From NCBI RefSeq assembly GCF_002234675.1, contig NC_019875.2, forward strand, positions 23,209,299-23,273,298: DNA of 64,000 bases, written 5' to 3'. This document shows, in pieces, positions 24,339 to 37,914 of the stretch. Numbering within the stretch: position 1 is the stretch's first letter; the number at the start of each line of letters is the position of its first letter. The position numbers were made by a program, and so were the translations under genes. Under the pieces are notes generated by a model, which saw only the letters and a list, made by a program, of their open reading frames with translations, was not told the origin of the DNA and did not search any database. The stretch comes from Oryzias latipes. Its lineage: Eukaryota > Chordata > Actinopteri > Beloniformes > Adrianichthyidae.

Positions 24339-25900
24339 GCATCAGCGATGCCTTGCAGACTTTTTTAATTTTTGACCACCGATTTGAAGCACTAGTCGGC
24401 TGTGCATGTTCGAGGATTGCGGGAGAAAGCGGCAGCTCAAAGTGAAGATGGGGTGATGAAAGAAACTGAGATGAGGCAAGCTGGAGAGAGGAGGAGGAGG
24501 AGGAGGAGGTGGAGGAGAGGTGTGGGGAGAGAATGATGTGACTCGGGGAAAAGACCAAGATTTTTTTCGTGGGATTGCTGGCAATTCTCCAAACGAATCC
24601 CAACTTTAACCACTGCGGTGCGGCAAGATGTTGAGATGGTTCGGTATCTCAATCTCTGCTGACTGAAATGAAGGATAAACACGTCATTACTTCATGACCA
24701 TCTTCTTTTCGTTTGTTTCTTTCCAGAAGCGCTGTAAACAACAAAACACTGCGACAATAGAGGGCAAAGCTTAATCCCAGCCCTGTTTCAGTAAGTTGTA
24801 CAGTAGGTAGGCTAAGCTCTCAGATGCCCTCCCCCTTCAACACCCTTTAGGCTTTGCTTTGCTGATTCAGTCAGCGATAGTCTGCTCAAGGGAGCTGTCT
24901 TTCAGCACTGATCCAATGCATTCCTGTTGCTGCTATTGCTTTTTTTTTCTAAAAACAGACCAACCAAACTCTGCAGTCTATGAAACAGACTCACAGTATG
25001 TGTAAAAACGATATACCCGAGGATGGTGCAATGTTATAGATTCTGTAGTTGAGACCCTGTTTATTTAGCATTGGGCCGCACATTTCTCTGAGATAGGCCA
25101 CATTCTTCTTCTTCCATTGCCCATCAGCAGTTGATGGTGCATGCAGGCACCCTCATGTAGCTGACCTAAACCTGCACATATCTTTTCTTTTTGTGCCCCC
25201 CTCCCCTCTTTAGTCTTTGGTACTGCATTTCCACATAGATATCCTAAAAGCCAGGGGGGGAGTGCGGAGATTTCTAGTAAATATTTTTGAACAATGGTTT
25301 ACGAAGTGGACAAGAAAACTTCTACGATTGGTTCACTTTATTTTAAGGGTTCTTTGTGTTCCGTGCTCCATGAATTCAGAGTTTTCTCCCATCTCTCTGC
25401 ATGAACCGTCACGACTGGTGCCAACGCAGGTGCCGCCACTCTAACCCTGGCACGCTTCTTTTTAACGAGAATCATATTTGTATTTTTATATCTAAATATT
25501 TGCTATTTAAATTATATGCTTGTCTATCGTCTTACAGTTCATCAACAGAAATATTTGTACTTCAGAGAGGATATACAGTATAGACTGGGCTTTACACAAG
25601 AGGTTCTCAGATTTATGTTGGACTGGTCTCACTCTATATCAAAAGGTCAGACATTTTTTAAAGACTTACTGAATGTGTCTGGGGTTTTTGCACACATCAA
25701 TGTTAAACTATTATTACGAAATCGTATACTGTGACTTGAGCTTTGTTGATGAATTTGTTAGAAAATGGCAGTTTTAGAGTACATTGCACTGTTTACGAGT
25801 ATCCTCAAATGACACCTTGTTATTTGACAGATTTTTGGACATTAAAGTTTTTATTTTATTTTATTTATTTTGTACCATTACTTTAAATAAAACTGGATAT
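24339..25900 (+). other. camk2n2: probable long 3' UTR of camk2n2
   Basis: No coding frame of interest. A GGA-repeat tract lies at 24487-24518. The first plausible polyA signal after a long unique stretch is AATAAA at 25886-25891, with an ATTAAA near 25840; AATAAA near 26039 is an alternative. Long 3' UTRs are usual for CAMK2N genes; the end here is inferred. Confidence 0.55.
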
Positions 25901-28837
25901 GGTTTGTTGTGCATGAAACCTTAATATTTTCAATAACGAAACATTGTTTAATGAAGCAAAAAAGCAACAAAAATGTCATGACATTCTAAGAATGAGTCAT
26001 TGTATATTATGATGCCATTTTCACTGTATTTGGTGAATGAATAAATGGTGACAGAAAATGTTAATGCGATTCTCTGACGTGGCTTTTGTCCCAAAAACCT
26101 TCAGTGAACAAAAGAAGGCATAATGAGGCAGCACTGCAGAGACCGGGACATATTCGACGAACACAGCCCAAGAAGACCAAACTGAAAAGGCTCCTCACAT
26201 TAGCCATCTTCAAAGCAAACAGGAGTGAGTGCAAGCTAGTTTGAGGCATCTGCAGCATTTGGAACCTCAGAGTAAATACTGATCCTTAATTCAGAAGAGA
26301 AGGAGAAAGCAGCGATCCAGCTGTTGAGCTGCTGAACAGTTTCGTGCTGACCCGCACTGCAGAGTCCATTAAGCCTCAGAGGCATGGGGAGCCAAGACCA
26401 GCCATATGATCATCCATTAAAGTCTTGCTCTTATGAAGTAGCTCCCACACAGGAGCATGCATTATCACTTAAGTTGGCTTCTTGCTTCTGATGTGCAAGA
26501 AAACCACATATGCAAAAGCCAAAAATGTTAGGCTTATGGTATATTACAGCAGGAAGTGCCTGACCAGGGGGTCCTAGTGAATGCATCCATCTGATACAGG
26601 AGTTTGCTCAAGCTGCATTTGACGAAGTTTTTTCTTTATGGTGGATTGAAAGACTGTGACCCTGAGGGATGGAGCTGTGGTTCAGAGGCACTATTCTTTC
26701 CCGTCAGGGGATCTGTGATCCCGCCTGAAAGTGTCAGCTGGGAGTAAAGACAGCAGAATACTGTATGACAATGTTTGCCAGCAGTGCTGGGCAGGAAATT
26801 GGGCCATATGCTATCACTTTTCCTCCACCTTGTGGCACACAAATCTGAGCGGTCCTGATAACGAGTCAGAAAAAATGAATTCCCTTTAATCACAGTGGAG
26901 TGTTCCTGGAAGCCGGGCTGGATAAATGACAGTTTATTAGTTCAAAACATCTCCAGCGCCGGGACTTTCTATAAAAAGCTGCTTGTTCTGACAGGAGCAC
27001 CAAGCCTTTTACCATTCCAAACTGCCATTCGCTGAAATAAAAGGACATCAACAAAGCATCATGGGTATAAGCGTCTACGTCCTCATGAGCAACAACATTG
27101 ACTGTCCTGATAACATCAGCAGTGAGTCAACAAATAGAGCTATCGATCCCGTTGTTGTGGATTCTGAGGGTGCTTGTTTGAAACAATGAATAATTAGTCT
27201 TATCGCGGTAATGGGCAGCCATGAAAGGCCGGAACTGCTCTGGCATATATGAACAAATATTAGCCCATCGTGGCTGTTTCTGTTTACTGTGCACATTTGT
27301 ATCTATGCTGCGAAGAAGACTATGCACTTCAACTGGCGATCCAACAATCCCTCAGTTTTCAAATATTTCAAGCTTGAAAAAAATAAAAAATGAAGCCAAC
27401 ACAAGAAATGAAATTTCTCTTCATCATTCAGTGATCATAACCAGATTCTCAGAGGAGAACAAGGCTCACAATGCACTTCTACAGCAAACAAATAATCTGT
27501 GCCACAGAACTGGATTGCCTGCTGGAATCCTCTAGAGCAGATTGTGTTTCACTGGATGAGACATTGCTGTAATACAGTCAACAGCGGCAGTGTTCTGTCC
27601 TCTGCAAGTAGAGCATGACAGCGAAGCTTGAAAAAATTGGATTTGAGATGATCGGACTTCCATGCAGATCATAAAAGAAAATGAACAAACCGAGCAGCAT
27701 TCAGGTTTGGTCATTAGGGCGGATTTATTGCTTCTATCAAGACCATTGCACAACTTTTCAATAAATGTCGGCTTTTGAATATGAGTCTTTTTTTTTGTCA
27801 TGAGTTCAGAAGCCTCCTAATCCTACTGCTGCTCCTCCAGTAGATGGTTTTGGGGTTCATGCCATGCTGGTGCTAAAGCCACCCTGCCTTTTCACTGCAA
27901 AATTGCTGCACAACTAGACTGGATGGAGACAAGAATCCCAAACATGAAGGTGCCTAAGAGTGTAAGGCAAAGCCTATCTTGCAGCACAGCACTGTGTACC
28001 AACCTCTGCTCCACCCTCAGTAGGCAGATATTAATATTCGGCCTCTTCTTACATAAGCCGGCAGTTCAATATATAGCATTATGCCATGATGCTGCCCCGA
28101 GTGACACGAGCAGTTCTGCACTTCAGTTCTTTCCCTGCCAAAACTGCATCTGATATTACAAGAAACAAACAGCTTCTGTCCTCCCAGCTGATCTACATCA
28201 GAGTTGAAATCGTTTTTTTATTACTTTATTGCAAATGTTCTTTCTAACTGATGTATTATAGGACTTTTCAGGAACTTTTGGAAACCCAGAGAAAGTTATC
28301 CACGAGAAAAGATTCGAGTTCTTGCAGTACATAAGGACAAACAAAACAAAAAAAAAATCATAATAAATGCAGGTTCCATTAATTTTAAACACAACTTACT
28401 TAGTGATTTATTTGTGCACTGAGGAAACATCAAGGCAAACTGACCAAAACTGGATGTGTCAGGTACTGAGGCCAGGACGGTTTTTTGTTAGGCTGGTGTT
28501 ACAACTACCGGAGTTTGTTATGCTTTTATTTTGTTGTTTCCGGTTCTCGTGCCTTTTTACCCTCCGCTGTCTTTACGTTCTCCCATCTCCCGTATTGGTT
28601 TCACCTGCCTTCCCTGATGTCACCTGTTGTTAATCACTGTTTGTGTATATAACCAGTGTCTCCCCCGATCGTTTTGTTTGTCTTACTCTCGAGTATTACG
28701 AGTTCCAGTACTACGAGTTCCTTTACATCCTCTAATAAATCAGTCTTTCAACTTAACCTGCTGCTGTCCTGCGTTTGTATCCATGCGCTCATCCTTGACA
28801 GGACGTGGGAATGTATTAAAACATTAGAGTGCTTAAT

Positions 28838-29124
28838 GCCATCCATCCATCTTCCAAAGCCGCTTAAACCCTTTAGGGGTCATGGGGTTGCTGGAGCCTA
28901 TCCTAGCTACTGTTGGGTGAAGGCAGGGCACACGCCGGACAGCTTTCCAGTCTGTCACAGGGCCACACAGTTACAAACACACACAACAGTCACACTTTAA
29001 AGTCACTAATTAATATAAAGCATTTTGGAGAACATGCAAACTTCACACGGAAGGGTCCCACCTGGGATTCGAGCCAGGGCCTTCTCATTGTGAGGCAAAG
29101 GCGCTAACCACTACTGTGCAGCCC
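28838..29124 (+). repeat. RTE/Expander-like LINE 3' fragment
   Basis: Begins with the ATCCATCCATC tail typical of this group, then GGGGTCATGGGGTTGCTGGA, CAGTCTGTCACAGGGCCAC, AACATGCAAACTTCACACGG and a terminal AACCACTACTGTGCAGCCC. The complement of its first half matches 16664-16808. Confidence 0.75.
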
Positions 29125-29379
29125 ATTATATAATGATTGTGCAGTGCTTAATGGATTTAATTAACATATTTGAATTTATTTCATTAATAAATTTAACAAA
29201 AGATGCTTTCTTTTTTGTTTTGCTGGTTTTACTTTTGCTGGGCCTTCTTGCCAGATCATCATTGTAAACAAAAATTGGTTCTCAACTGAGCGTTCAGGTA
29301 AAATAGGGGTTAAAAAAATCATTGAAAGATGTGGTGATGTGTTTTTGAAGATGACATGAACATTTATATTTTCTGGTGC

Positions 29380-29520
29380 ATGCGGTTCTGAAAGGGAAGC
29401 GACCATCTGTCAACTGGAAGGTCAAGAGTTTGATCCCTGCTCCTCCCAGTGAGTCAAAGTGTCAACGGGTAAAACGCTGCGACAGAGAAAAGGCAGTAAT
29501 GGAACACACTGGACTAAAAA
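29380..29520 (+). repeat. tRNA-like SINE fragment
   Basis: GAAGCGACCATCTGTCAACT plus GTCAAGAGTTTGATCCCTGC gives a decayed A-box/B-box arrangement seen in fish tRNA-derived SINEs. Followed by unrelated sequence. Confidence 0.45.
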
Positions 29521-30705
29521 AAGCCTGTGAGAAAGCGTTTGGATTCATCCCAGGACATGATACTCAATGATTCATACTCAATCAGATTATAACAAATTAA
29601 AAATAAACAGAGAGAAAACAAAGCAGCAGAACATGAACAAGAGGAGATAACCAGATTTCCAAAATCAGATCAATAACAATGTCCTACCCATGTCACATGT
29701 TGTTCTAATAGGCATTTATCCCAAAAGTAAACGAGTGCAGCTTTTTGTACACAAAGATTTAAATGTCTCAAAAAGGCAAGGCCAATAAATAATAATCTGC
29801 CTTAATCTGCTTTTACAAGTGTATAAATGTACACAAAAAACACTAACCGACATTATGGCATTGTGGGACTTATAAAGGTCTTATTATTACAAAAGGAGCT
29901 ATGCACAGAAAAAATATAGCTGATCTTTAAATGTGTATAATTCATCGCAAAACAACCATAAAAGCATTTTGAGTCAGATGATGCTTCCAGATGACCGAGT
30001 GCAGGTGCTGAGAACACTGATGGACGAAGTCAAAGAGCAGCAGAGACTTGTTGAGTTTCTAGTGGATTAGTGGCGGTTGCCTTTGCGCAACAGAGCATGA
30101 AGGACAATTAGCAAAAGGGGGAGAAAAAAAACCTGGCTCTGCTTTCTTTCACATTCATAAGCTTGCAGCCGGAGAGACCTGGATAACAGAAGTAATCAGG
30201 CAGAGCAAAAAAAAAAAGTTCAGAAGACAGGATTTATGTTTAAATGATGGTGAAAACCTCTCCCTCCATGGGGCCTGTACTTTGCACTGTGGTTATATAA
30301 CCCAAGTCCAGTCAAGTTAAATCTCTGTTTGGAGCTTGTGCCATCACACATCAGTCAGCCTGAGGCAGTTGGAAACTAAATGTACAAAACCTTTAGATTG
30401 CTAAATTTAGACAAAAAATACAAAATGTGAACAAACGAGGAACAAAAGATAGTAACATTGAATATAGAAAGAATCCACACACAAAAAAAACCTTTGGCCT
30501 CCAACCAACCGCAGAGTAATGAAAGCATCCAATGTTATAACTCTGAGTACAGCAGAGCAGCTGCAGTCTTACTCATCAATATCAGACCCATGACCATTTA
30601 AAAGTTACGTAAGCTTCCTCCTGCTAACCAGGGTCCTACAGGTCAAATAGAGCCAGACTGCTGCTGAACCTTCCAGCTCAGGTAGTCAGAGCATTACGCC
30701 CATTT

Positions 30706-30719
30706 GTCACCATGGAGAC
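30706..30719. promoter_or_regulatory. RFX-type X-box palindrome
   Basis: GTCACCATGGAGAC fits RTHNYYWTRRNRAC. Motif match only. Confidence 0.3.
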
Positions 30720-33668
30720 CAGATAGTGGCCATAGATAAGTATGCAAGAGGATTAGCTCATGTGTGTGTAGTGTGTTTATACAAACTGTCAAAGGAAAAG
30801 TCATTTACATTAAAGACAGAGAGTGTGTTAACGTTACATCCGCTTAGTTCAAAAAAAAAAAAAACCTGCAAACATTTAAGAATTTATAAGAAACCTTTTT
30901 TTCCCCAATTTAATAAAATATACATTTTCTATAAATGTCAAAAGAGATATTTTGGAATTTTATCATGCTTTATTATTTATTGGTCCTGGGACTGAAAGCA
31001 GTTAAATGGGCTACATCAAAGCTTTAAAATATTTTTCTTTTCGGTTTGACTTAAAATGATGATTTACGAGCACAGACGTGCAGAACATTAACAGAATCTG
31101 AGTTAGTGGGTAAAGTACACTTCCTGGAAGAAGTCAGTCTTTTTTCCAAGCAGGAAGATCTGGCTCAGAGGAGGGCTGTCAGGGAGGAGGAGTAAACCAT
31201 AACAGCTTATTTACCTACTCTGGACTTTTATTTTATTTTATGTTGGTTTTCCCACTTCTGTTCCACATTCGTGCGGTATTCTAAGGTGGCATCAGAGAGA
31301 ACACGAGTTTTGGGAATCAGAGCTGAAACAGCAAATAATACAACAGGGCAGCTCCCAGTCAAATATTCTTACAATGTATGAGCTGTAAGACTCAACAAAA
31401 GGAAAAAATACTCCCTAAAAGAAGAAAAAGTTGTATTTCAACAAAAACATCAGATCCCATTTTGATAATGATGCTTCTATAAGTAGGTCAATTGCTTTGT
31501 AGAAATGTGTCAATGTGACTTGAAGAAAAATATAAAATAGAGAAATTTTATCAACCAAAACTTTAAAATCTAATACTTATTTCTTCTTGGATGTGAAAGA
31601 CTATACCACAATTCTCAAAAAATAATAAAAGTATGTCTAACATTCTTAATGCTTAATATTACTGTATGTAATATTAACTGAACGTTCAGCAACTTGTCAA
31701 TATAAAAGTCAAGTCTGAGATGTCTTATGTTCAAAATCAGCATTTTAGGGTCCTGAAGTTCACCATGTTCTGTCTAAACAAACAGTGGGGGAGCAAAAAC
31801 ATGTTTTTCAGTGTCTACACAGTCCCAAAAGTACACAAAATGAAGATAACAAAGCACAAACAGTGATGACCAAGAGGTAAAAATACAGTTGAACAAGAAA
31901 ACAGTTATTAAGTCCTTAAGGTGAGGTCTAATCTCAAGTTTCAGGAGTGCTTATTGTTGTAATCTCAAGTTTCATGGCATAATGCTATCCAACGAGAAGC
32001 TGGGCGTGTGTAGCAAAAGCACAGCAGTACAGCACAGACACTGCAATAAACTGTTTCGATAAGTCCTGAAGTTAAAGATAACCAGCTCTCATGTTACACC
32101 AGCTGAAAGACGCAGTAAAAAGCAGGAGCCGTCTGAAAAATCACACACCTTTTTTTTTTTTACCAGTCTTAAAAATAGGCTGTAATTAGATCTCAGTGGA
32201 GGGAAATTAAAAATAAATGATTTCTTCTTTATTAATGCGGTCCCCCTGCAGTCAGAAGTCTAGCTGCATGTCTGCATGTGTGGCTGCCTCTTCCTTCTTT
32301 GGTCTATACCTAAGTAGCAGAAAGACCCAAGACTCATAATGGACTAATAACACGTATGTTAATGTATATCTGCATGCATGTTGCCTGATGCAGGAGACAG
32401 ATCTAACCTAAATCCACATCTGACAGAAATAAAAGCAGACAGGAGACAGATGCAGATGATATGGATGTTGGCGCCAAATGACATACTTACAGATTTAAAC
32501 ACAAAGCTGGTGTGGCTGCGTTTTTCTGAGTCTAGACATGTCAGGTTGTCTCGCAAATCACTCCAAACCATCGAAACTGCACCGCAGGACAGCTGGGATG
32601 CTGCAAAACACCTTCTGAACAGTTTATGCGTAAAAGGTGGAGGAAAAAAACGAGTTTTTCGGGAAACAATTTTGCCAGTAAATGATTAGATGAGAAACAC
32701 CTCACCCGAGAGAAGGAGCACTTGTTTACCAGACTGTGCACATGCACAGTTCTGTCTCTGCAACACAGAGGTCACCAGCTGCTTTTGGGGGGAAAAAAAC
32801 AGTTGCTTTAAATAAATGCACTGTGTTTATCTCTTAAATTAACAGGCTCTTCTGTCTGACCCCGTGCTCTGCACCACCTCCTTTAGGACATGAGCACCAT
32901 GTCACCTGAGTTCTGCTGCCAATTAGCCCGCCATTACTTCAGCTGAGAGAGGCGAAAGTCAAACCGTACACAGGTCCACATCAAGAGTTTAGTTTGAAAA
33001 TATTTAATACATTCTCTAGTTGTGCAGCAAACGAAGGTCTAATTACAGAACCCATAAACAAAGTTATGGTACACTCTTCTAGGGTTACTCACAACACAAA
33101 TGTAATGAAGAAAATAAAATAAAAAAGTCAGGATTACATGTCAAACAGACATTGAAAAAGTTGTCAGTTTATCAAGAAATGCAGAGGCCTTCATTTCTCT
33201 CGTCCAAACTGGCATCTGGATAAGAACTGTGCAGTCAGATAGCTCCAAGATTGCTTGCCATTTTTTGTAAAAAAGTAAAAAATGAAATCTGTCTTTGCAA
33301 TTTTTGGGCTATATCCTGGTGCGCAAGACCACCTTAAAATCTTTTTTTTTTTAATTGTAAAATAAGATTATTATGAAGTCCATTCAGTTGAATTTAAAAA
33401 TAATGATGTGTCAAATATTACATTTATTAATATGCAGTTTATTAAAAAAAACTCATATAAGACAGAACTATTTTTGGCTTTTTCAAACAAAAGATTGTTT
33501 GTTAGAATTCAGGCTTTTGTTTTCATTTAACCCTTGATTTTATTTTGCCATTTGTACTTTAAAATGTAAAACCTTAAAGTCCTTTAAAGCCTCTCAAGGC
33601 TGTTTGAATAGTCTAAATCCTTGTCACAGTTTGTTGAGTGAACTATATCCCTGAGTCCTTTCATTCTA

Positions 33669-33959
33669 TCATAAGTCAATGTTCGACAGGAAGTCTTCCC
33701 TGCCTTCAATTTGTGTGGGAGCGACGCTCACAGGTGACAATCTAGAATCCTCCATGAGACTTTTTTCCAAAACTGCATCTTCTGGCTTCATCCTCTCCCC
33801 TTTGGTCATCACATAGAAGAAATATTCAAAGCCGTCTCCGTAGCTGGAGTGCTGGATTGACCAGCTGTACTGCGTGCGAGCGTAGAGGCGCTTCCTGAAG
33901 AAGGGCTGGGCGAAGGTGATGGAGATGAAGCGGCCTCCAGGTTTCAAGCAGCGACTAAT
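33669..33959 (-). CDS. eef1akmt4: EEF1A lysine methyltransferase 4, terminal exon only
   Basis: EEF1AKMT4 is a seven-beta-strand SAM methyltransferase that modifies a lysine of elongation factor eEF1A. This exon starts after TTTTAG at 33960 in phase 0 and encodes the last 96 residues: ISRCLKPGGRFISITFAQP, YSWSIQHSSYGDGFEYFFYV, and the C-terminus EDFLSNIDL (human EDFLSAIQL). It covers the post-motif strand and C-terminal tail. The SAM-binding exons (motif GCGNS, EKGTLDA) should lie at higher coordinates but I did not find them before the window ends. They may be beyond 64000 or lost. In humans this exon boundary is where read-through transcripts switch to ECE2. Confidence 0.85.
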   Translation of the reverse strand: MSRCLKPGGRFISITFAQPFFRKRLYARTQYSWSIQHSSYGDGFEYFFYVMTKGERMKPEDAVLEKSLMEDSRLSPVSVAPTQIEGREDFLSNIDL

Positions 33960-34161
33960 CTAAAAGAGAGGAACAAGGAAAAGACCACATGATGGGATGA
34001 TGACAAATGACAGAAAATGTGCTTTTTATGGTATGTTTTTAGTTCACTTTATAGACTTTTTTTGATACAGAAATGAGATCCTGATGTGCTGTAACCCCAG
34101 AAACAGATTGTGAATGCCACTGTAGGCAGGATATTGTGTATTAAAGATGTGTGAAATTTAA

Positions 34162-34577
34162 AATCCCACTCTGATTATCTTTTGATCTGTTTTAAAATCG
34201 TCCCCAGTGTTCTTTTAATTACGGTTACCGGTATGTGTTTTTAGCCAAAATTGTCGTTTTCTAGGACATAGTTTCTGCAGAGCGGCAGGAGTTCTTTAGA
34301 AATTTGCTTTTGAGTTTTGAGCGGGACTGTTGGCATGGAGTAAGCCCACCCCTTTCCCATTATCTATCTGTTTACATGCTCTCCCATTAGCTTACAACCT
34401 CAACCAAACTACTGGTGCAACAAAAATGGTGAGCAATAATCGAACTATCCAGCCGTACCGTTTTGGTCCAGATGCCAGCTCGTACGAAGAAAAAAAAGAA
34501 GACGTATACGGATCTAGTCGTAATAATAATTAAAAGACCAGTTTTAAATCAGATCAAAAGATGACTGGAAGGGATTT
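34162..34577 (+). repeat. family A inverted-repeat element, copy 6, fold-back form
   Basis: Both ends derive from the family 5' terminus: left AATCCCACTCTGATTATC with TTTTGATCTGTTTTAAAA; right, in complement, AAATCCCTTCCAGTCATC with TTTTGATCTGATTTAAAA. The inverted arms are about 50 bp. The interior (34430-34510) keeps a short open frame beginning MVSNNRTIQPYRFGPDASS, a remnant of a protein start seen also, frameshifted, at 37620. Confidence 0.75.
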
Positions 34578-36484
34578 TTAATGAATTCCCTATTTTATCA
34601 AGTAAATTTAACATGAACATCACTGTGATAAAAAAAAAAAAACATTTTAGTTGGGCCTGAAACAAAATCTGCATTATTATTGAATCATGGACATCTGACG
34701 AACAAGCAGAGAGGTTCATAAAGCCCTGACATCATCCACAGCAGATCAATGTTTGGCTGCAGGCTGCTGATTGATGTCTTCAGATGGATTCATGCCAGGA
34801 CTCGCATTTGACCGTTTCAGCGGCAGTCATGCCACAACCAGAAGAGGCACTCTGTGAAGAGCACGTGTATCTTCTTCTCACATTCATATCCAGGAGCGAG
34901 CAGCCTGAACATGAATTATTCACTCTCCACTATGACATGGAAGACAGGCGAGGGGAAAGGAGGAAGGTTTCTTGAAAGTACAGATCCCAGAAAATCAAAT
35001 ATGGTGCAAATAAGAGGGTAGAAAATGATTTTTTTTTTAAAATGACAGGAAAGACGTGAGTTTGCTGTATTCATTAAAAAAATAACTTAATCTCTGGGAA
35101 AAATAGATGTTTGCATCTTAGTAAGAGGTTTAGTTCAAATTGATCCATGACATCTGTCTTACCCAGCGGAAATCTCATGCTCAGCATCTCATTTAACAAG
35201 CAAATTCATCATATGAGTGTCAGCTCATTTAACACAACAGTAAACAACTTTTTCGGACAACTTTTTTGCGCGAGGAGCAGTGCAAAAACCTAAATTTGCC
35301 CTCACACCAGATTACCTTGATTTAACAAACATATAGGTGATGTATCCACATAGAAAAGTACTAATGATTCAGCAAGAAACAAACAACTTTTCCTAATAAC
35401 AAAAGATTTATTCCACAAACTCCACAAGGATTAAGTGCAGGAATCTTCAGACTCAGATTCTGAAAACAGTTGAGATAACATGTTATTTTGATTTGTCAAT
35501 GATGGATTTTTCTTCTTCTTTGCAGTTCAGATATGCAAAAGCATTCTGAGCCACAGACCTCATTCATTGGATGGAGCATCACATGGGTGTGCCTGTAACT
35601 CCAGAGAAAAACGTCACAGGTGTGTCGGGAACTGAGGTCATTGGAACCCGAGCTTGTGCACATCTACAGCAAACAAATGAGCCTTAACCACTGCAGCAGG
35701 CGTCACGCAGTTACTCATGTAAAAAGTTTAAACGGTGTAACGCTCAAAAATATTAACACGGTATGTCTCAGCACCACAATTTTCTACATTTCATTGCACA
35801 TTTAAAAGACTGACAGCGTGTCTGCGTACGCGAGAATTCTCCTGATACAGAAGAGGACTCACTCAACGAACACCAAACAAGTCGTGCAAAAATGAGAAAA
35901 AAACTTGACCCTATAATTTCTATAATTTAAGGGTAATAAGCAATGTGGTGTTTTCCTGTACAATAAAGGACAAAATATTACACTAAAATAAAAAATTATC
36001 CCAAAACACATGACATGTTTTCAAGTCAATCTAAGCTAGACAGACATATTTGATGAAAAGTAGAAAAAAAAAAAGACTATAAAAGCTATTGTATACACAC
36101 TTGACAGACACAGAAACGCAGCATCTTCTGAATTATTCAATGAGCGGAGGAAGTCTTGGCCTTACAGGAATGACCTGTCTCTAGTCCAATACAACTAAGG
36201 GAAAGATGAGATCTGGAGTTGAGTTTCACATAAGAATTCACAGATGATGTCACTGACTGGTAAGAAGAAATTCCCCCTATTGGTTTTCTCGCTGCAAAGG
36301 AGTTAAAACAATAGATGGGGTCTACTTTGCACTCACAGACCTTTTCAGTCATGCACACACACATGCACACTCACGTGCACACTCCGATGCCCTGGACCAT
36401 CAGTAGGAATGAGTGTATTTTGAGTTGAGCTGCTAAGTAATCAGTGGCCTTCAACAGCTCTGCCACTTTGATTGAAGCAATTTA

Positions 36485-36625
36485 AAAAAATATCTATATA
36501 TATATAGATATATATATAGATAAATGTATATATATATCTATATATATAGATATATATATAGATAGATGTATATATAGATAGATGTATATATATATATATA
36601 GAAATAGATAGATATAGATAAATGT
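36485..36625. repeat. (TA)n/(GATA)n microsatellite
   Basis: Alternating TATATA and AGATAGAT tracts with interspersed AATGTATA. Open frames across it are simple-repeat artefacts. Confidence 0.9.
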
Positions 36626-37107
36626 ATATTTGCTGCTTGTTGTCCTTCCGTAAGGAGGTGTTTTGCTGATCATCCTGAAAAATAACATTCCTAAACATTA
36701 CAAGCATTTGCATGCACTATTCCATTGTTTTGTTACAAAAAAAAACTTATTTAAGAATTTTAAAATGTTTCTTAATAATAAGAGTGAAAATACACTCATG
36801 TTATTATAAGTTAGTGTGCTGAAAAAAAGCTCGTAATGAAGGCTATGTCCTTTTATATGTGTGACTGTGGTGAAGAGATTCAGTGGAGATAAAGACTTCA
36901 CTAAAAATATTTATTCTATGAAAGGCTACATGCCCTCCTTTCTTAGCACAACACGAAACATAAGTGTATTGTTGAAATATAAAAAACTGGATTTACTTAC
37001 TGCAGGTCAAGCAACTCAACTGTCAACATCAGTGATGATGATGAATCTGCAGCTGGCGTCATCATGCTGCCCAAAGCAAAACGCTAATACATTTAAATAG
37101 TAAATGA

Positions 37108-37292
37108 CGCTTTTCTACCTTCTTCGAAGCCCCATAGCGCTTTTCAGTCACAGTCCCATTCACACACTGATGGCTGCTCCGCTGCCGAACACTGTCTTGC
37201 CCAAGGACACTTTGACTTATGGACGGGCAAGGCGGGAATCGAACTTGCAATATTCTGATCAGAGGTCGACTGCCTTTCCACTGCACCACAAC
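37108..37292 (+). repeat. family B repeat fragment
   Basis: CGCTTTTCTACCTTCTTCGA, TCACAGTCCCATTCACACAC, CTTGCCCAAGGACACTTTG and CCACTGCACCACAA match the fragments at 8218 and 62133, and 55722 in reverse. Confidence 0.75.
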
Positions 37293-37367
37293 TAAAACGT
37301 CATGAAACGTACAAATAAAAAAAAGAAATTCAAATCAAGCAAGACAAACTAGGATTGAAGTACCACT

Positions 37368-37914
37368 CTGTTTATCTTTGAAGTGTTCCCATTGCTGTTT
37401 TAATTATGATTATGTGTGTTTAGCACAATTTAAAAAAAAAAGTTTTTTTTCTAAGACAGTTTCTGCAAAGCAGCAGTAGTTCATTGAAATTACGGTAGTT
37501 GCGGGCAAGTCTGTCGGTGTGGAGCAAGCCCACCCCCTCTTCCTGTTACCCATCTGTTTGCACACTCTCTCACTAGTGAACAGCCCCTCACACCCCCTTT
37601 CCAACATTACAACAAAAATAGTGAGCAATATTGGAGCTATCCAGCTGCAGTGCTGAGCCAGATGCCAGCTCAGACGAGGAAAATGAAGCCGTAAATGGAT
37701 CTAGCTGTTTTTAAGAGAATGTCAACGTCACAAATAAGCTCTCTTTTCTAACAGCATTTCTTTTTATCTGCACCTGACTCTCAACGGTATTACATAATAA
37801 AACAGAAAAGCAATTTTGAGCTTAATTCTCACTATAGATGTGCTCTATCGTGAGAAAAAGGCCACAAGAACATGTTAAAAACACCAAACACAATTTTCAT
37901 TGGAGAGGGTCTTC
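37368..37914 (+). repeat. family A inverted-repeat element, copy 7, near full length
   Basis: Starts AAGTACCACTCTGTTTATC and ends TTTTCATTGGAGAGGGTCTT, 547 bp. The interior at about 37620-37700 repeats the protein-start remnant of copy 6 with frame breaks. The TTTGTCTGC/AATTCTCACTATAGATG-type 3' region matches copies 2, 4 and 8. This is the best reference copy in the window. Confidence 0.8.

Larger units (their letters stand above)
26050..33668. other. intergenic region between camk2n2 and eef1akmt4
   Basis: No exon found on either strand. In particular I see no trace of the ECE2 peptidase signature (HELTHAFDDQG) expected here from the human order. It contains an RTE-like fragment (28838-29124), a SINE-like piece (29380-29520) and an X-box at 30706. 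A GC-moderate block without repeats at 26060-28160 could hold regulatory elements, though nothing specific is shown. Confidence 0.5.
34600..37360. other. unique AT-rich sequence with microsatellite; no gene seen
   Basis: No exon supported. A TATA/GATA microsatellite lies at 36485-36625, and a family B repeat fragment at 37108-37292. Confidence 0.5.

Noticed and set aside
36441-36713. Tyr/Ile-rich frames
   Set aside because: They are translations of a TATA/GATA microsatellite.
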